Of a stretch of 64,000 nucleotides of DNA, positions 29,921-39,392 are shown in pieces. The stretch's first letter is position 1. Each line of letters opens with the position of its first letter. The stretch is taken from the NCBI RefSeq assembly GCF_000328475.2, contig NC_026480.1, forward strand, positions 186,001 to 250,000. Reading direction: 5' to 3'. This DNA comes from Mycosarcoma maydis. Lineage: Eukaryota > Basidiomycota > Ustilaginomycetes > Ustilaginales. Under the pieces are notes generated by a model. It was not told where the DNA came from. It ran no database searches and saw only the letters and a program-made list of their open reading frames with translations. The position numbers and the translations under genes were made by a program.

Positions 29921-31012
29921 ATGACGAGGCTCACATCCCATTCTCAGCTCTCAGAGCATCAAGTGCATCCAGACCCAACCGCAACGGCTCCCCTTTTGCC
30001 CGCATCGGCGCCTCTTCCGCATCAAGCGACACCTCTGCACAAACCACCACGATGGTGGAGTCCTGCGTTCGGAGCGCACACCTCTTCTACTGGTCAATCT
30101 GGATATGGACTCGAACCCAACAGTTGGGCCAAGCTTCGTTACGTCTACCGCCAAGAGCTAGCTGAATTCTTTGGAACGTTTCTCATCCTTATTTTTGGCG
30201 CCGGTGTGGAATGTCAGGTCAACATGCACTACCACTCTGGTGAGACCAGAGATGTAGCTGCGTATGGAAGCTATTTTCAAGGACGTCTTGCTTGGGCGGC
30301 GGGTGTAGCAATGGCAGTTTGGGTGAGTGGCGGTATCAGTGGTGGTCATTGTAATCCTAGCGTCACCATTGCGCTGGCGCTGTTTCGTGGATTTCCATGG
30401 AGCAAGGTGGTTCCTTTCATTATTGCACAAACGCTAGGTGCAACATTTGCCAGCCTTTTGGTATACGCCAACAACGTGACCAACATTGATCGATTTCAAG
30501 GCGGCATAGGTGGAATTCGCACCGTCAAGGGCCCCGGAAGCACAGCTGGGTTCTTCTTCACGTTGCCCGCTAAGGAACTCTCGTTCTGCTCTGCATTCTT
30601 CTCGGAATTCTTGGCCACTGCAATCTTGCTATTTGTGGTGTTTGCATTGGCAGACACGGCGAATTTGAAACCGCCCAAGGGAACACAACCTTTTGCCATG
30701 TTCATTGTGCTGCTGGGCATTGGTGCTAGTCTCGGATACAATACGGGGTATGCGATCAATGGTGCCAGAGACACAGGTCCGAGGATTGCGCTTTGGCTGG
30801 TAGGATATGGCTCCGACGTGTGGACGCACGATGGTTGGTACTGGTTGTGGAATCCTTGGTTAAGCAGTATCGCCGGTGGAGCGGCGGGAGCGGCGATGTA
30901 CGATGCATTCTTGTACACCGGTCAGGATAGCCCGTTCAACAGGCCCAAGAAGGTGGGAAGGAGCGCATATGCATCGCTGGTTCAGGAGCATGCTGAGGAA
31001 GAACAAGCCTAG
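29921..31012 (+). CDS. Aquaglyceroporin-type MIP channel with altered NPA boxes
   Basis: This plasma-membrane major intrinsic protein has 363 residues and no intron, with a cytosolic N-terminal extension of about 75 residues. Hydrophobic segments are consistent with six membrane helices. The first, LAEFFGTFLILIFGAGVECQ, carries the AEFxGT start signature. The first pore loop is SGGISGGHCNPSVTIALAL (NPS instead of NPA, near residue 143). The second is GYAINGARDTGPRIALWL (NGA instead of NPA, near residue 277). The Asp-x-Gly-Pro-Arg context after the second box is typical of glycerol-permeable members. Yeast Fps1 also has non-canonical boxes (NPS and NLA), so the channel may conduct glycerol or other small solutes, but selectivity cannot be read directly. 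Confidence 0.9.
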   Translation: MTRLTSHSQLSEHQVHPDPTATAPLLPASAPLPHQATPLHKPPRWWSPAFGAHTSSTGQSGYGLEPNSWAKLRYVYRQELAEFFGTFLILIFGAGVECQVNMHYHSGETRDVAAYGSYFQGRLAWAAGVAMAVWVSGGISGGHCNPSVTIALALFRGFPWSKVVPFIIAQTLGATFASLLVYANNVTNIDRFQGGIGGIRTVKGPGSTAGFFFTLPAKELSFCSAFFSEFLATAILLFVVFALADTANLKPPKGTQPFAMFIVLLGIGASLGYNTGYAINGARDTGPRIALWLVGYGSDVWTHDGWYWLWNPWLSSIAGGAAGAAMYDAFLYTGQDSPFNRPKKVGRSAYASLVQEHAEEEQA

Positions 31013-31673
31013 GCTACTTCTGGATACGAACCTGATCGTGTGCACCATTCAACACGAGTAGACACCAGACACGAGACCAGATAGACAGATACTTTTCGTT
31101 TGATTCCACCAGCATCTCAAATACATAGACACACACGCTTGTTTGCCTTTCCATATAGATCCATGCGCTCGATCCGCAGTGGGGATCGATTCGCGCCCTG
31201 CTTGGATGTGAGAAGTTCTGCGAGGGTCGTTGATGTGAATCCTGAATCACGAATGCCATGCCGCCGATTTCTACGAATGCTAACAAAATCGTGAATGGGC
31301 GGTTTTTCGTGTTTCGTCTGTGTGTTTTTTTCCGGCTCGTGGCTCGAATTCGTGACTCGTGACTGACTCTTGACTCGTGCTCTCCACATGGATTTGTGAG
31401 TGAAATTCTCACGACGAATCGTAAATCGTAAATCGTAAATCGTGAGTGATTCGTGATTCACGAGAAGCTCAGTTTTGGTATGAGCAAGCGATGGGTTGGG
31501 CTTTCTCACGTCGGTTGTCACCACGCTCAACCATCGTGATCGTCATCACACGTCTGCAGCACTCTAGGTTTACATAGCAGGTGTCAACTGTACATGAATC
31601 CCGTCGCATTGTACGACGCTTTATCGGAGATTTAGAAAACCTCGACCGCAGTTCAAGCGCGCAAGTGCAAGCA
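31013..31673. other. Intergenic region, aquaporin / YPI1, rich in micro-repeats
   Basis: This 0.66-kb region has dense AATCACG-related sequence at 31236-31252, 31288-31296, 31345-31378 and 31416-31463. It must hold the YPI1 promoter. No gene is supported. Confidence 0.5.
31416..31463. repeat. AATCGTA/AATCACG heptamer array with inversion
   Basis: Consecutive heptamers of the AATCGTA type (four related units) are followed by GTGATTCGTGATTCACGAG, an inverted arrangement of the dispersed AATCACG motif. Confidence 0.75.
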
Positions 31674-32294
31674 ATGACGAGTGGATCCACCAACTCGTCT
31701 TCCTCGGGAGCGGGTGCATCGCAAACGCTGACGCTTACAGCCACCGAAGCTTCTCGTACACAAGCTACAGACTCGGATGGAATTCTACATCTACGTCCCG
31801 GACCCGGACGGTCTGCCTCCGCGACGACGAGCTCACGCAGGGTAGTCTGGACGCAAGAGACGGTGGACAACGAAGGGTTGGGTCGCAAGAAATCCAAGAT
31901 CTGCTGCATCTATCATAGACCAAAAGCGTTCGATGAGAGCTCGGACGAGTCATCGGATAGCCCCACTGACTCGAGCTCAGACTCGGATGAGCATAGTACC
32001 GACTCAGACAAGGACGCCCCGAATTACTCGAAAGCGATCAAGGATAAGTTGAAGCAGCCCAACTCGAACGCTCACCATCCCACTCATCATCCTCACGACA
32101 CGTGTCAGCATGCACATTCAAACCACGCTTCGAAATCGTCCAAACAAAAGTCCAAGCGCAAAGTGCGCTCTTCAGCACGCTCACAGACGATTACCAAAGA
32201 ACAGACAGATGGCCCAACAGATCAACACCACAGCCACGCAGACAACCATGCAAAGCCATTCACTCCCAACGCATACGAACGTGGCCCACGATGA
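31674..32294 (+). CDS. YPI1: Type 1 protein phosphatase inhibitor, Ypi1/PPP1R11 (inhibitor-3) family
   Basis: This 206-residue regulator of PP1 (Glc7) is usually nuclear. The first ATG is at 31674 (MTSGSTNSSSSGAGASQTL). The diagnostic block begins near residue 55: SSRRVVWTQETVDNEGLGRK followed by KSKICCIYHRPKAFDESS. It contains an RVxF-type PP1-docking motif (RVVW) and the GLGRKKSKICCIYH second contact region with its Cys-Cys pair. A Ser/Asp-rich acidic stretch follows (residues about 90-115), then a long His/Lys-rich, probably disordered tail. The acidic Ser clusters look like casein-kinase-2 substrates (inference). It is tail to tail with the SCY1-type gene, 198 bp apart. Confidence 0.9.
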   Translation: MTSGSTNSSSSGAGASQTLTLTATEASRTQATDSDGILHLRPGPGRSASATTSSRRVVWTQETVDNEGLGRKKSKICCIYHRPKAFDESSDESSDSPTDSSSDSDEHSTDSDKDAPNYSKAIKDKLKQPNSNAHHPTHHPHDTCQHAHSNHASKSSKQKSKRKVRSSARSQTITKEQTDGPTDQHHSHADNHAKPFTPNAYERGPR

Positions 32295-32492
32295 AGTCTG
32301 ACTGCTTCCATCAGCGCTTCTTGCTTCCGACACTTGGAGGCTAACACACACACACACACCCCAACCGAGTCAGCTCATGCAACACCGTCATCGGGCCATG
32401 TGAACATCACAGCCACTACTACGTGTCAGAGAATCACGAATCTGGTAACAGCTATCATCGCATTTTCGGCACAGCACGCCTACATAACACAA

Positions 32493-35177
32493 TCATGCAA
32501 AAGGATCAAAGTCCTTCCAAGCGTCTGTGCTCTGCGATTTCGAGCCGCCACCGCCTGAAGTCACCGGCTTGTTGGGCTGCAGAACGCTCCCGCCCCAACC
32601 TGGAGCGCCACTTGGAGCCGGTTTGCCGGACGTGGGCGCCATCATCGTCGGGGCAGCTTCGATAGCAGGCGGGGCGCCAAACGAGGACGCGCTCGTGCGC
32701 GTCATGGTGGTGTTCCAGTTGGATCCGGTTGCAGGTGGAAGCGAGATGTTGTAGTTGGGTCCTCCGGTTGGGTTCGCAGATGACAGTGCAGGGGCGGACA
32801 AGGTCGAAAAAGACGAGGTAGACGGTTGCAGAACGGTGGACCAACTCGGTGCGGCTATTGGGGTGGTCGCTGGAGAGATCGGGTTGATGGATGTGGTCAA
32901 AGAGCTTGTGCTGAGCGTCGTTGGGCGCGTGTACGAGGGTGGCGGAGCCAACGAGGGTGGTGTTGCTATTGTGCTGCTGCTGAGGCGTGTCGACGAGCCA
33001 TTGGTCTTGGCCAAAGACGATGCCGAGGGCAGTGTGCTTCCAGACTTGCCCGTATGCGTCGGTGTCAACCCTCCGATGGGGGTGTGAACATTGGACACTG
33101 CTGGCGAAATGTCGCTGGCCACCGCCAAGCTTGGCGTGCCTGCGACTGCACCGGCTGTGCCAAGTGCAGCAAATTCGTCGGCCAAGCCAAACGGATCATC
33201 GACCACCTTCTTTTCGCCTCCTCCGGCAGTCTTTGTCTGCCCCACCAGCGTGGCAAAGTCGATCTCTCCTCCTGCACCGATCGCCGTCACACCGCCTCCC
33301 GATCCTCCCGCGCCCATTCTGTTACCGCCTTCACCGGTGTATGAATCTGTATGATCCTGCATGCGTTTAACATCACGCAAGTGCGCCGTGTGCTCCTTCT
33401 CGACCCTCGCACTCATTTCCTTGACAGCCTTCATGAACCTGCCAAACTGCTCTGCGTTCAACATGGGGCCCATGCTCATCACCCACAGCTGCGGGATAAT
33501 CGCGGTGGCCAACGTCTCCCTGTCCACTTTGGACGCCATGCTCTCGTGCACGGCTAGCGTAGCGACCATGACGCTGGGTTCCTTGGTTTTAATCCTGGCC
33601 AAGATGGGGACCAGCTTTTCGGTCAAAGTGTACTTGTCCAGGATAGACACCATGGCGTGGAAGCAGATGAGACAGTTGACTTTGACACTGAGCACCTTCG
33701 TCTTGGCGAACAGAGAGGCGAGTTTCGGGAAGAGCACTTCTTTGACGTGGGCATACTCGAGGATCTCTGCCAAACGCGGCACGGTACGCAACGCCTTTTC
33801 TTGCACCATGACGTTTTCTGCCTCGAGCGCGGCGTATAGCAGCGGTGTCACTTGCTCGCGGAACGTAGTAGGTGCAACCTTGGGTACGAACAATGGCTCG
33901 ATCTGATCGAGCAATAAGAGCATGTTTTGTGGCGGATCCTGCACCGAGAACAACGGCTCGAGTTTGGGTAACACTGAATTCGTAAATTCGAGCGAAGACA
34001 GGTTCTTGCTGATGTGAAACACGTTGGGCAAGATAAACGGCAACAGCGATCGGTCCGTCATCAGCTCCAACACCGCAGGCAGCACTTTTCGACGCAGCAA
34101 TCGATCCGAGAATTGCGGTAGGATTTTGAGCAGACCTTTGAGGTACTGCACTCTCTCTTCCTTTGTGCGTCCTGCAAAGCTGTCGCGTTCCATGAATTTG
34201 AGCGTCGAGACGAGGATCGAGTTGAAGTAGCCTGATTGCTGAAACGACGCCGCTGACAGCCTTGCGCCAGGATACCGGGTGAGTAAGTTAGACATCAGAT
34301 CGAGCACGTCCCTGCCCATACGCGACCAGCTTTGGCTACCGATGACTGTACTCAGCTGATCGGCATTACTCCTGAGGTTGGGTAGCGAATTACGATTTCG
34401 GAACGGAGCACTGCCCTTGTTGTGGACGGCGTAGACGACGCAACCCAAGCTGTACATGTCGTTTTCAGGAGCTAGCTTTTCGTCGAGCGCGTACTCGGGT
34501 GCCATGTAGTCGAAGTTCCTGCTCATAGCTGGTGGCAAACTGGGATCGTAGTCTGGGAATGTCCATGGCGTCTGACCACCTCCACCGGCAAGCTCGAGTG
34601 GTGTGAGGAAAGAAAATCCCGCCAACTTCCAATCACCCTTTGCGTTGATCATGATGGACTCGGGCGATAGGTTCTGATGCACCATCTTGGCGGTATGTAG
34701 GAACTCCAATCCTCTAGCGACTTGCAAGAGACCTTTCTGGATCTCTACCTCGTCCAATTGCACGTCTTGTCGGTGATCTGATATGAGCGCTTCCGATAAC
34801 GAAGCAAACACCTGCTCCGTAGCAAATGCCACATCGTTGCGCGACTCTTCCAATGGCTCGACTACCTCGAGGATACACGGATGACGCAGGCGTGTCAGTG
34901 AAGATGCTTCCTTTTTCAGCTGTTCCGTGATGCGCTGTCGAACTTGCCCGCGCGTCGAAAAGGAATGCATCCATATCGAAACCGTGTTTTTCGACGCAGA
35001 GGCTGGACCAGACCCAGATGCGCTCCCAGTCGCGGTCGAGGAGGAGGCATTGCGAGTAGCTTTGTAGATCTTCCACAGCCCACAGTGCGCTGGAGATTGC
35101 GACTCGTCAATCGTGTAGTTGACAGAGATGTTGGTGCGACCAAAGTAGGATGACGCTTGGCTTAGGAATGACGCCAT
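32493..35177 (-). CDS. SCY1-like pseudokinase with HEAT-type repeats (SCYL2 class)
   Basis: This membrane-traffic scaffold has 894 residues and no intron. The first ATG is at 35177 (MASFLSQASSYFGRTNISVN); an upstream TTG was discounted. The N-terminal kinase-like domain spans about residues 20-320. Its catalytic loop reads FLHTAKMVHQNLSPESIMI (HQN instead of HRD), and the DFG position reads WKLAGFSF (AGF), so phosphotransfer is unlikely. The helical HEAT-like region follows (LPAVLELMTDRSLLPFILPN; LKVLSVKVN-type repeats). A disordered Ser/Thr/Pro C-terminus ends WKDFDPFA, whose DPF is a known type of clathrin-adaptor (AP-2) binding motif. SCYL2/CVAK104 and fungal Scy1 share this architecture. 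Function in clathrin or TGN traffic is inferred from the family. Confidence 0.88.
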   Translation of the reverse strand: MASFLSQASSYFGRTNISVNYTIDESQSPAHCGLWKIYKATRNASSSTATGSASGSGPASASKNTVSIWMHSFSTRGQVRQRITEQLKKEASSLTRLRHPCILEVVEPLEESRNDVAFATEQVFASLSEALISDHRQDVQLDEVEIQKGLLQVARGLEFLHTAKMVHQNLSPESIMINAKGDWKLAGFSFLTPLELAGGGGQTPWTFPDYDPSLPPAMSRNFDYMAPEYALDEKLAPENDMYSLGCVVYAVHNKGSAPFRNRNSLPNLRSNADQLSTVIGSQSWSRMGRDVLDLMSNLLTRYPGARLSAASFQQSGYFNSILVSTLKFMERDSFAGRTKEERVQYLKGLLKILPQFSDRLLRRKVLPAVLELMTDRSLLPFILPNVFHISKNLSSLEFTNSVLPKLEPLFSVQDPPQNMLLLLDQIEPLFVPKVAPTTFREQVTPLLYAALEAENVMVQEKALRTVPRLAEILEYAHVKEVLFPKLASLFAKTKVLSVKVNCLICFHAMVSILDKYTLTEKLVPILARIKTKEPSVMVATLAVHESMASKVDRETLATAIIPQLWVMSMGPMLNAEQFGRFMKAVKEMSARVEKEHTAHLRDVKRMQDHTDSYTGEGGNRMGAGGSGGGVTAIGAGGEIDFATLVGQTKTAGGGEKKVVDDPFGLADEFAALGTAGAVAGTPSLAVASDISPAVSNVHTPIGGLTPTHTGKSGSTLPSASSLAKTNGSSTRLSSSTIATPPSLAPPPSYTRPTTLSTSSLTTSINPISPATTPIAAPSWSTVLQPSTSSFSTLSAPALSSANPTGGPNYNISLPPATGSNWNTTMTRTSASSFGAPPAIEAAPTMMAPTSGKPAPSGAPGWGGSVLQPNKPVTSGGGGSKSQSTDAWKDFDPFA

Positions 35178-35977
35178 CTTGAACTCTTGACCTTCTCGCG
35201 ACACCGCACGGAGACTTGCACCACCACCGAATGGCAAGATGTCGTACGCAGCCGTAGCAAAGCTGTTTGTTGCTTGGAAGATGCTTCAACGACGGTGGAG
35301 AGGATGATGGCGCACGAGATTGATGATTGCCGTGTTGAAAGGAACAAGTGTGAAAACGTGATTCTGAAAATCACGAATCGACAAGAACAACACTCGTGAC
35401 TCACGACTCACGTGTGCTGCTGTGCCATGTGTTCGTGGTTGTTGGCGTGGCAGACTAACTCACGACTCTTGACTTCTGCATCACACGAGTACGAATTCGG
35501 CAAAGACCTACAGGTGCCAGTCCCGACTGTCCGCGCCACCTCTCTGCCCTTCACGATCTAGCGCTTCACGATCTAGCGCCCATTTCTACCATACCTTCGA
35601 CACGCTATGGTCTTCAGTTCACAGGCAGTGGAACGTCTCACCCGGAATCAATTCTCTACGTACACAATCGAGTTCCATGAACCATGACTGGGGATTATTA
35701 TTCGCGAATTGGCCGGCGAGGGCCTGTGCTGTGCTAATTAAAGTGCTTATCGCAAACACTTTACATGCTTGGCGAGACAAAATTCTTATGCTACCGGACC
35801 GGCGAGTGACAGTGTGAATGAAATGGCCAATAGGTGCTGCTGCTGCAGGTGATGGTGATGAGGCTGCATTTTGCAGAATCTTGGTGTCCAAAGAGGTAGG
35901 ACCCGGCAAGACAGGGCGCGACTGAAGCTGAACTGAGCCACATGTCGCTAAGCGGGTCACGGGTCACGGGTCATGGG
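35178..35977. other. Intergenic region, 5' of the SCY1-type gene
   Basis: This 0.8-kb region contains AAAATCACGAATC near 35368 and several CACGACTCACG variants at 35395-35470. A direct GCTTCACGATCTAGC-like duplication lies at about 35550-35580. No gene is supported. Confidence 0.5.
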
Positions 35978-37210
35978 TCAGGGAGCAGGGCCACCGAGGC
36001 CGACAGCAGCAGCAAGGTTGAGCTGTCTGCCAGTGGCATCGACGACAGTTCCACGAGTGCCCAAACCGATGCCATAGCCATTGGCCTTCCTGCTATCCGC
36101 GTGCAGCTCAGCGGGGTCGTGCCACCTGGCTCGACACCAGATGCACGTCCGATCCAAACCGCGCGAATTGAGCCAAGTTTCGAGACAGTCTGTGTGAATG
36201 GGGCGTCCGCACGATTTCAGACAGAACTCGAGTCCCTCCACGCTGCCAGCTTCCAGATCCTCATAACAGACTCCGCAGACGTCACCTTCTTCTGGGATGA
36301 GACGCTTACCGCTAGGTGCTGCGTTCTCGTTTGACTCAGAGTCGACGTGGTCGGGTCGATATCCTACCGCGCTCTCCCACGCTTTGCGGAGCTCAGGATT
36401 GGCCATTGCCTGCTCTGTCGGGTTTTCCAGAGCTTCGTCAAAGACTTGGTTGAGTTCTTGTTCGGTTAGGCGGATGCGCGAGAAGACAGGCAAGTGGCCT
36501 TGGAGCCGTAGAACTTTGATATAGACGAACATGAGGTGTTTGCAGACTTGATGCCGAAGCGCAAAGTCCATGCAGCTGCAATTAACCTGGCGATCCAGTG
36601 TAACCTTGTACACGTTGCCTTTGGAGCCACTAATGTCGAATTCCTCTCGCAGCCGAGTGCCATTGCGAAAGCGGTGAATCAGGTACATGCGCTCGAGGCT
36701 CACTTTGACGATGCGTTTGATGACAGCATCATCGAGTTTGCCAAAGTGGTCGTCGCTGCGAAGCTCTTCGAGTTTGGCACGCTCCATCGCAGCCTTTGTC
36801 ATCTTCTTGGGCTTCTTCTCTTGCTTGTCGACATCCTTGCCTTTGCTCTTGCTGTTGCCCTTTGCGGGCGACGTCTTGGAATCTTGGGTAGAGGGCTTCT
36901 TAGACCTGCGACTTGGTGCTTCATCTTGTTCGTCAAGCTCATCTACGGCCGAGGTCTGACCGGGATGCTTGCGAGATGGAGCTGCATTGCTGATCGATCG
37001 CCTTCGCTTGACGCCGCCTGTCACATTACTCTTGCGTGGCTCGTCCGCGTTCCGAGTCAGCGCTTCGACAGGACCGGAGGGAGATGTTGATTTTGGAATC
37101 GAGGATGGCTTGGTCCGCGTCGACTTCCGAGTTGCTGTTCTGGCTGGATGCTGAATGTCGGAGCTCGACGTGCCAACAACCTCGGAGTTAACTTCCTTGA
37201 GGTCAGACAT
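35978..37210 (-). CDS. SWIM and RING zinc-finger protein (probable E3 ubiquitin ligase)
   Basis: This intronless protein has 410 residues, starting at ATG 37210 (MSDLKEVNSEVVGTSSSD). The first 140 residues are Lys/Ser-rich and disordered, with likely nuclear localisation signals (KRRRS; KKPKKMTKAA). A SWIM finger follows near residue 205: VNCSCMDFALRHQVCKHLMF fits C-x-C-x9-C-x-H. A RING-type finger lies near residues 320-375 (GDVCGVCYEDLEAG, CLKSCGRPIHTDCLETWL, RTCIWCRARW). The SWIM-RING combination occurs in ZSWIM2/MEX-type E3 ligases and related fungal proteins. Ubiquitin-ligase activity is inferred from the RING. Its substrates cannot be predicted. The end is Gly/Ala-rich. Confidence 0.85.
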   Translation of the reverse strand: MSDLKEVNSEVVGTSSSDIQHPARTATRKSTRTKPSSIPKSTSPSGPVEALTRNADEPRKSNVTGGVKRRRSISNAAPSRKHPGQTSAVDELDEQDEAPSRRSKKPSTQDSKTSPAKGNSKSKGKDVDKQEKKPKKMTKAAMERAKLEELRSDDHFGKLDDAVIKRIVKVSLERMYLIHRFRNGTRLREEFDISGSKGNVYKVTLDRQVNCSCMDFALRHQVCKHLMFVYIKVLRLQGHLPVFSRIRLTEQELNQVFDEALENPTEQAMANPELRKAWESAVGYRPDHVDSESNENAAPSGKRLIPEEGDVCGVCYEDLEAGSVEGLEFCLKSCGRPIHTDCLETWLNSRGLDRTCIWCRARWHDPAELHADSRKANGYGIGLGTRGTVVDATGRQLNLAAAVGLGGPAP

Positions 37211-37913
37211 CTGAGGTTACTGTCGACGAGGCCTAGATGAAAATGTGTGACTCTACTCGGCGCATCCAAATTGGCAGACCGGCTGGACGCCACCAATGAC
37301 AAGGTGACTGGTCACAGAGTAGACGAAAGGAGAAAGCTCAACCGCAAACACGTAGCCATGGAGAGGCTGTGGTCGTTAAAGATGGGCTTCTGTGCAAGAC
37401 AAGACACAAGGGTGCGGATGTTGTGTGCACGGATCCACGAAATTGAGCAGTCACGAGTTGCTCTCACCGTTGCTCTCACCGCACTCAAGCGCCTCAAAGA
37501 GCTCAGTAGACTAATTGCGACTGAACTGTGGCAAGAGACACTGAGCACAGCAGCTCTGTGTTTGGTTGCTCCCGTTGTTGAGCAGATGGATGCGCAGTTC
37601 GTGCGCCAAGGCAAGCACTGACACGGAGAGCTGAGCATCGGAAACGGCCGAAAGTCGCAAGTGGAGTCGTGAGGGGAAAGTGCTTCCAAGAAAACAAGGC
37701 GCGGATCAGCCTCGTAACACACGTGCACACGACATTCGAGTCATGAATCATAAATGCAAGACTCGTGATTCCACACGCGTGAAGCGGCTCACGCCTGTGC
37801 TTCGCTACACGACTATCAGCAAGGGTATCGATGTGGTATTCATCATGATGTGATGAGAGCTATGCCAGCCAAACTAGACCCACGACTTGTTTGAAACAGA
37901 AGAGCTAGCACTA
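37211..37913. other. Intergenic region between the SWIM/RING gene and the Sos7-like gene
   Basis: This 0.7-kb region contains one loose TCATAAATGCAAGACTCGTG motif variant near 37745. An open plus frame from about 37247 has no recognisable motif and was not called. Confidence 0.45.
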
Positions 37914-39392
37914 TCAGAAGGCAGCTAGCACCTCCTGAATGATCAATGGTACATCGTTGGCCTTCTGCAACGCTCGCAGCCTCGCCATAGATGCTTCGGG
38001 CATGTCGTACTGCTCGCCCGTGGACGAAGTTACGCTGACTTCATCGATGCGACCGCCAACATCCTGGAAACGGAGATTGACGTGCACCAGAGACTGATCA
38101 GGCATGGCAATTGATTTTCGCTTTCGTCGCGCGCCCGAGGCATTGGCCGCGGACTCTTCCTGCTGCGACTTCTGCATGCTTATGATCGAGTCGAGCGGCA
38201 ACTTGTACGTGATACGGATCTCGTTGGAAGAGACAGCTTCGATCTCGTCAATGCCGAGCAGCGACCGTAGCAAACTGATGGTGGCTGCATGACTGGCGCA
38301 GAGTCGTTCGGTCTCGAGGTCTCGGCCGCCGTCGACACCCATGCCCAACTTGGCCTCGTTGGCGTACTTTTCTGCCAACGAGCGTTCAGCGTTGATTCTG
38401 TCGAGCGCTCTCAAGGACGAAGCGAGATCCTTCTTTGTTGCTTCGATGGCCTTTTTCATGTTGGTCGTCTTAGCCTCGACAGCCGTCATCTCTTCGACCT
38501 GCATGTCACAATAGTCTTCAGCCTCGCTGGTAGTCAGCGGTCCATCCCTTGCTGCGATCGCAGCAACATTTCTACCCTTTCCATGGCTTTGAGCACGAAT
38601 CTTGGCCAACTCAAGCTCCATATCTCCAATCTCTTTGATGAGCAATTCAGCCTCACGACTGTCCCTCTCGACCTCCTTCCAGGGCTCAAATAGTTGTTCG
38701 GCGGCTGCGTCGACTTCCTTTCGCAGGCCACGCACTTCGGCTTTGGCTTCGGTGAGCTGCGTCTTGAGCGTCTTGGCAACACGTTCGCGTTCGGCGACCT
38801 CGGCAGCCGAGTAAACAGTGGCCTCTTTGCCGGAATCGAGGTCGTCCTGGATGTCGGCCATGAATCGCATTTTGGTTTCTTGCTCGAGGTAGATAAATTT
38901 GAGCTTCTTGAAATAGTCGAGCAGCAGCCTCTCTTCCTCTACAAGTCCCTCTGGCCATTCCTTGTAGACGGCCCAGTTGATGTCGAGTTCGCCTTGGCCT
39001 GCAAGTTGCGACAAGCTGCTACGTCTGCGCTTGGCTGGCGACGCGTTTTCGCCAAACAGGCGTCTCTGGTTGCTGCGGTCTGCTTTCGACAGCAGCTGGT
39101 CTCGAAGCGTGTGGAGTGAGAGGTTGTCTGGAGAGATCTCGAACGCGTTGGTCGCCATCTTGGTGGGCGATCGAGCAGAGAGCTGAGGACCGAGCTCGGC
39201 AAGAAGGGTTCTGGCTTGACCGATGACCCCTTTGATGGCGTCTGCGTTGAGGTCCATGGATGTTGTGACGGGTTTATCGTCTGATTCACCTTGTGCTTGT
39301 CCAAACTTGACCTTTCGAGAGCGCATTGTTGCTTCCACTTGCACTTCCGAAGTGCGGCCGCGTGAAGATCGTCTGGAACCAGCACCCACCAT
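37914..39392 (-). CDS. Coiled-coil kinetochore protein, Sos7-like
   Basis: This is a 492-residue protein with an ATG at 39392. A short basic N-terminus is followed by a family-like block near residues 145-185, KEWPEGLVEEERLLLDYFKK and LKFIYLEQETKMRFM, which resembles the Sos7 coiled-coil N-terminal region of S. pombe. Long coiled coils extend to about residue 345 (VAERERVAKTLKTQLTEAKA). The C-terminal domain has an alpha/beta character (ITYKLPLDSIISM, LVHVNLRFQDVGGRIDE), reminiscent of RWD-type ends found in kinetochore coiled-coil proteins. Sos7 partners with Spc7/KNL1. That role is inferred from motif resemblance without any search. CACAG just before the ATG could be an acceptor of a 5' UTR intron or hidden 5' exon. 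Confidence 0.6.
   Translation of the reverse strand: MVGAGSRRSSRGRTSEVQVEATMRSRKVKFGQAQGESDDKPVTTSMDLNADAIKGVIGQARTLLAELGPQLSARSPTKMATNAFEISPDNLSLHTLRDQLLSKADRSNQRRLFGENASPAKRRRSSLSQLAGQGELDINWAVYKEWPEGLVEEERLLLDYFKKLKFIYLEQETKMRFMADIQDDLDSGKEATVYSAAEVAERERVAKTLKTQLTEAKAEVRGLRKEVDAAAEQLFEPWKEVERDSREAELLIKEIGDMELELAKIRAQSHGKGRNVAAIAARDGPLTTSEAEDYCDMQVEEMTAVEAKTTNMKKAIEATKKDLASSLRALDRINAERSLAEKYANEAKLGMGVDGGRDLETERLCASHAATISLLRSLLGIDEIEAVSSNEIRITYKLPLDSIISMQKSQQEESAANASGARRKRKSIAMPDQSLVHVNLRFQDVGGRIDEVSVTSSTGEQYDMPEASMARLRALQKANDVPLIIQEVLAAF

Noticed and set aside
31581..31673. Upstream extension of YPI1 from GTG 31581
   Set aside because: Non-ATG start with no conserved sequence; ATG 31674 gives a normal N-terminus.
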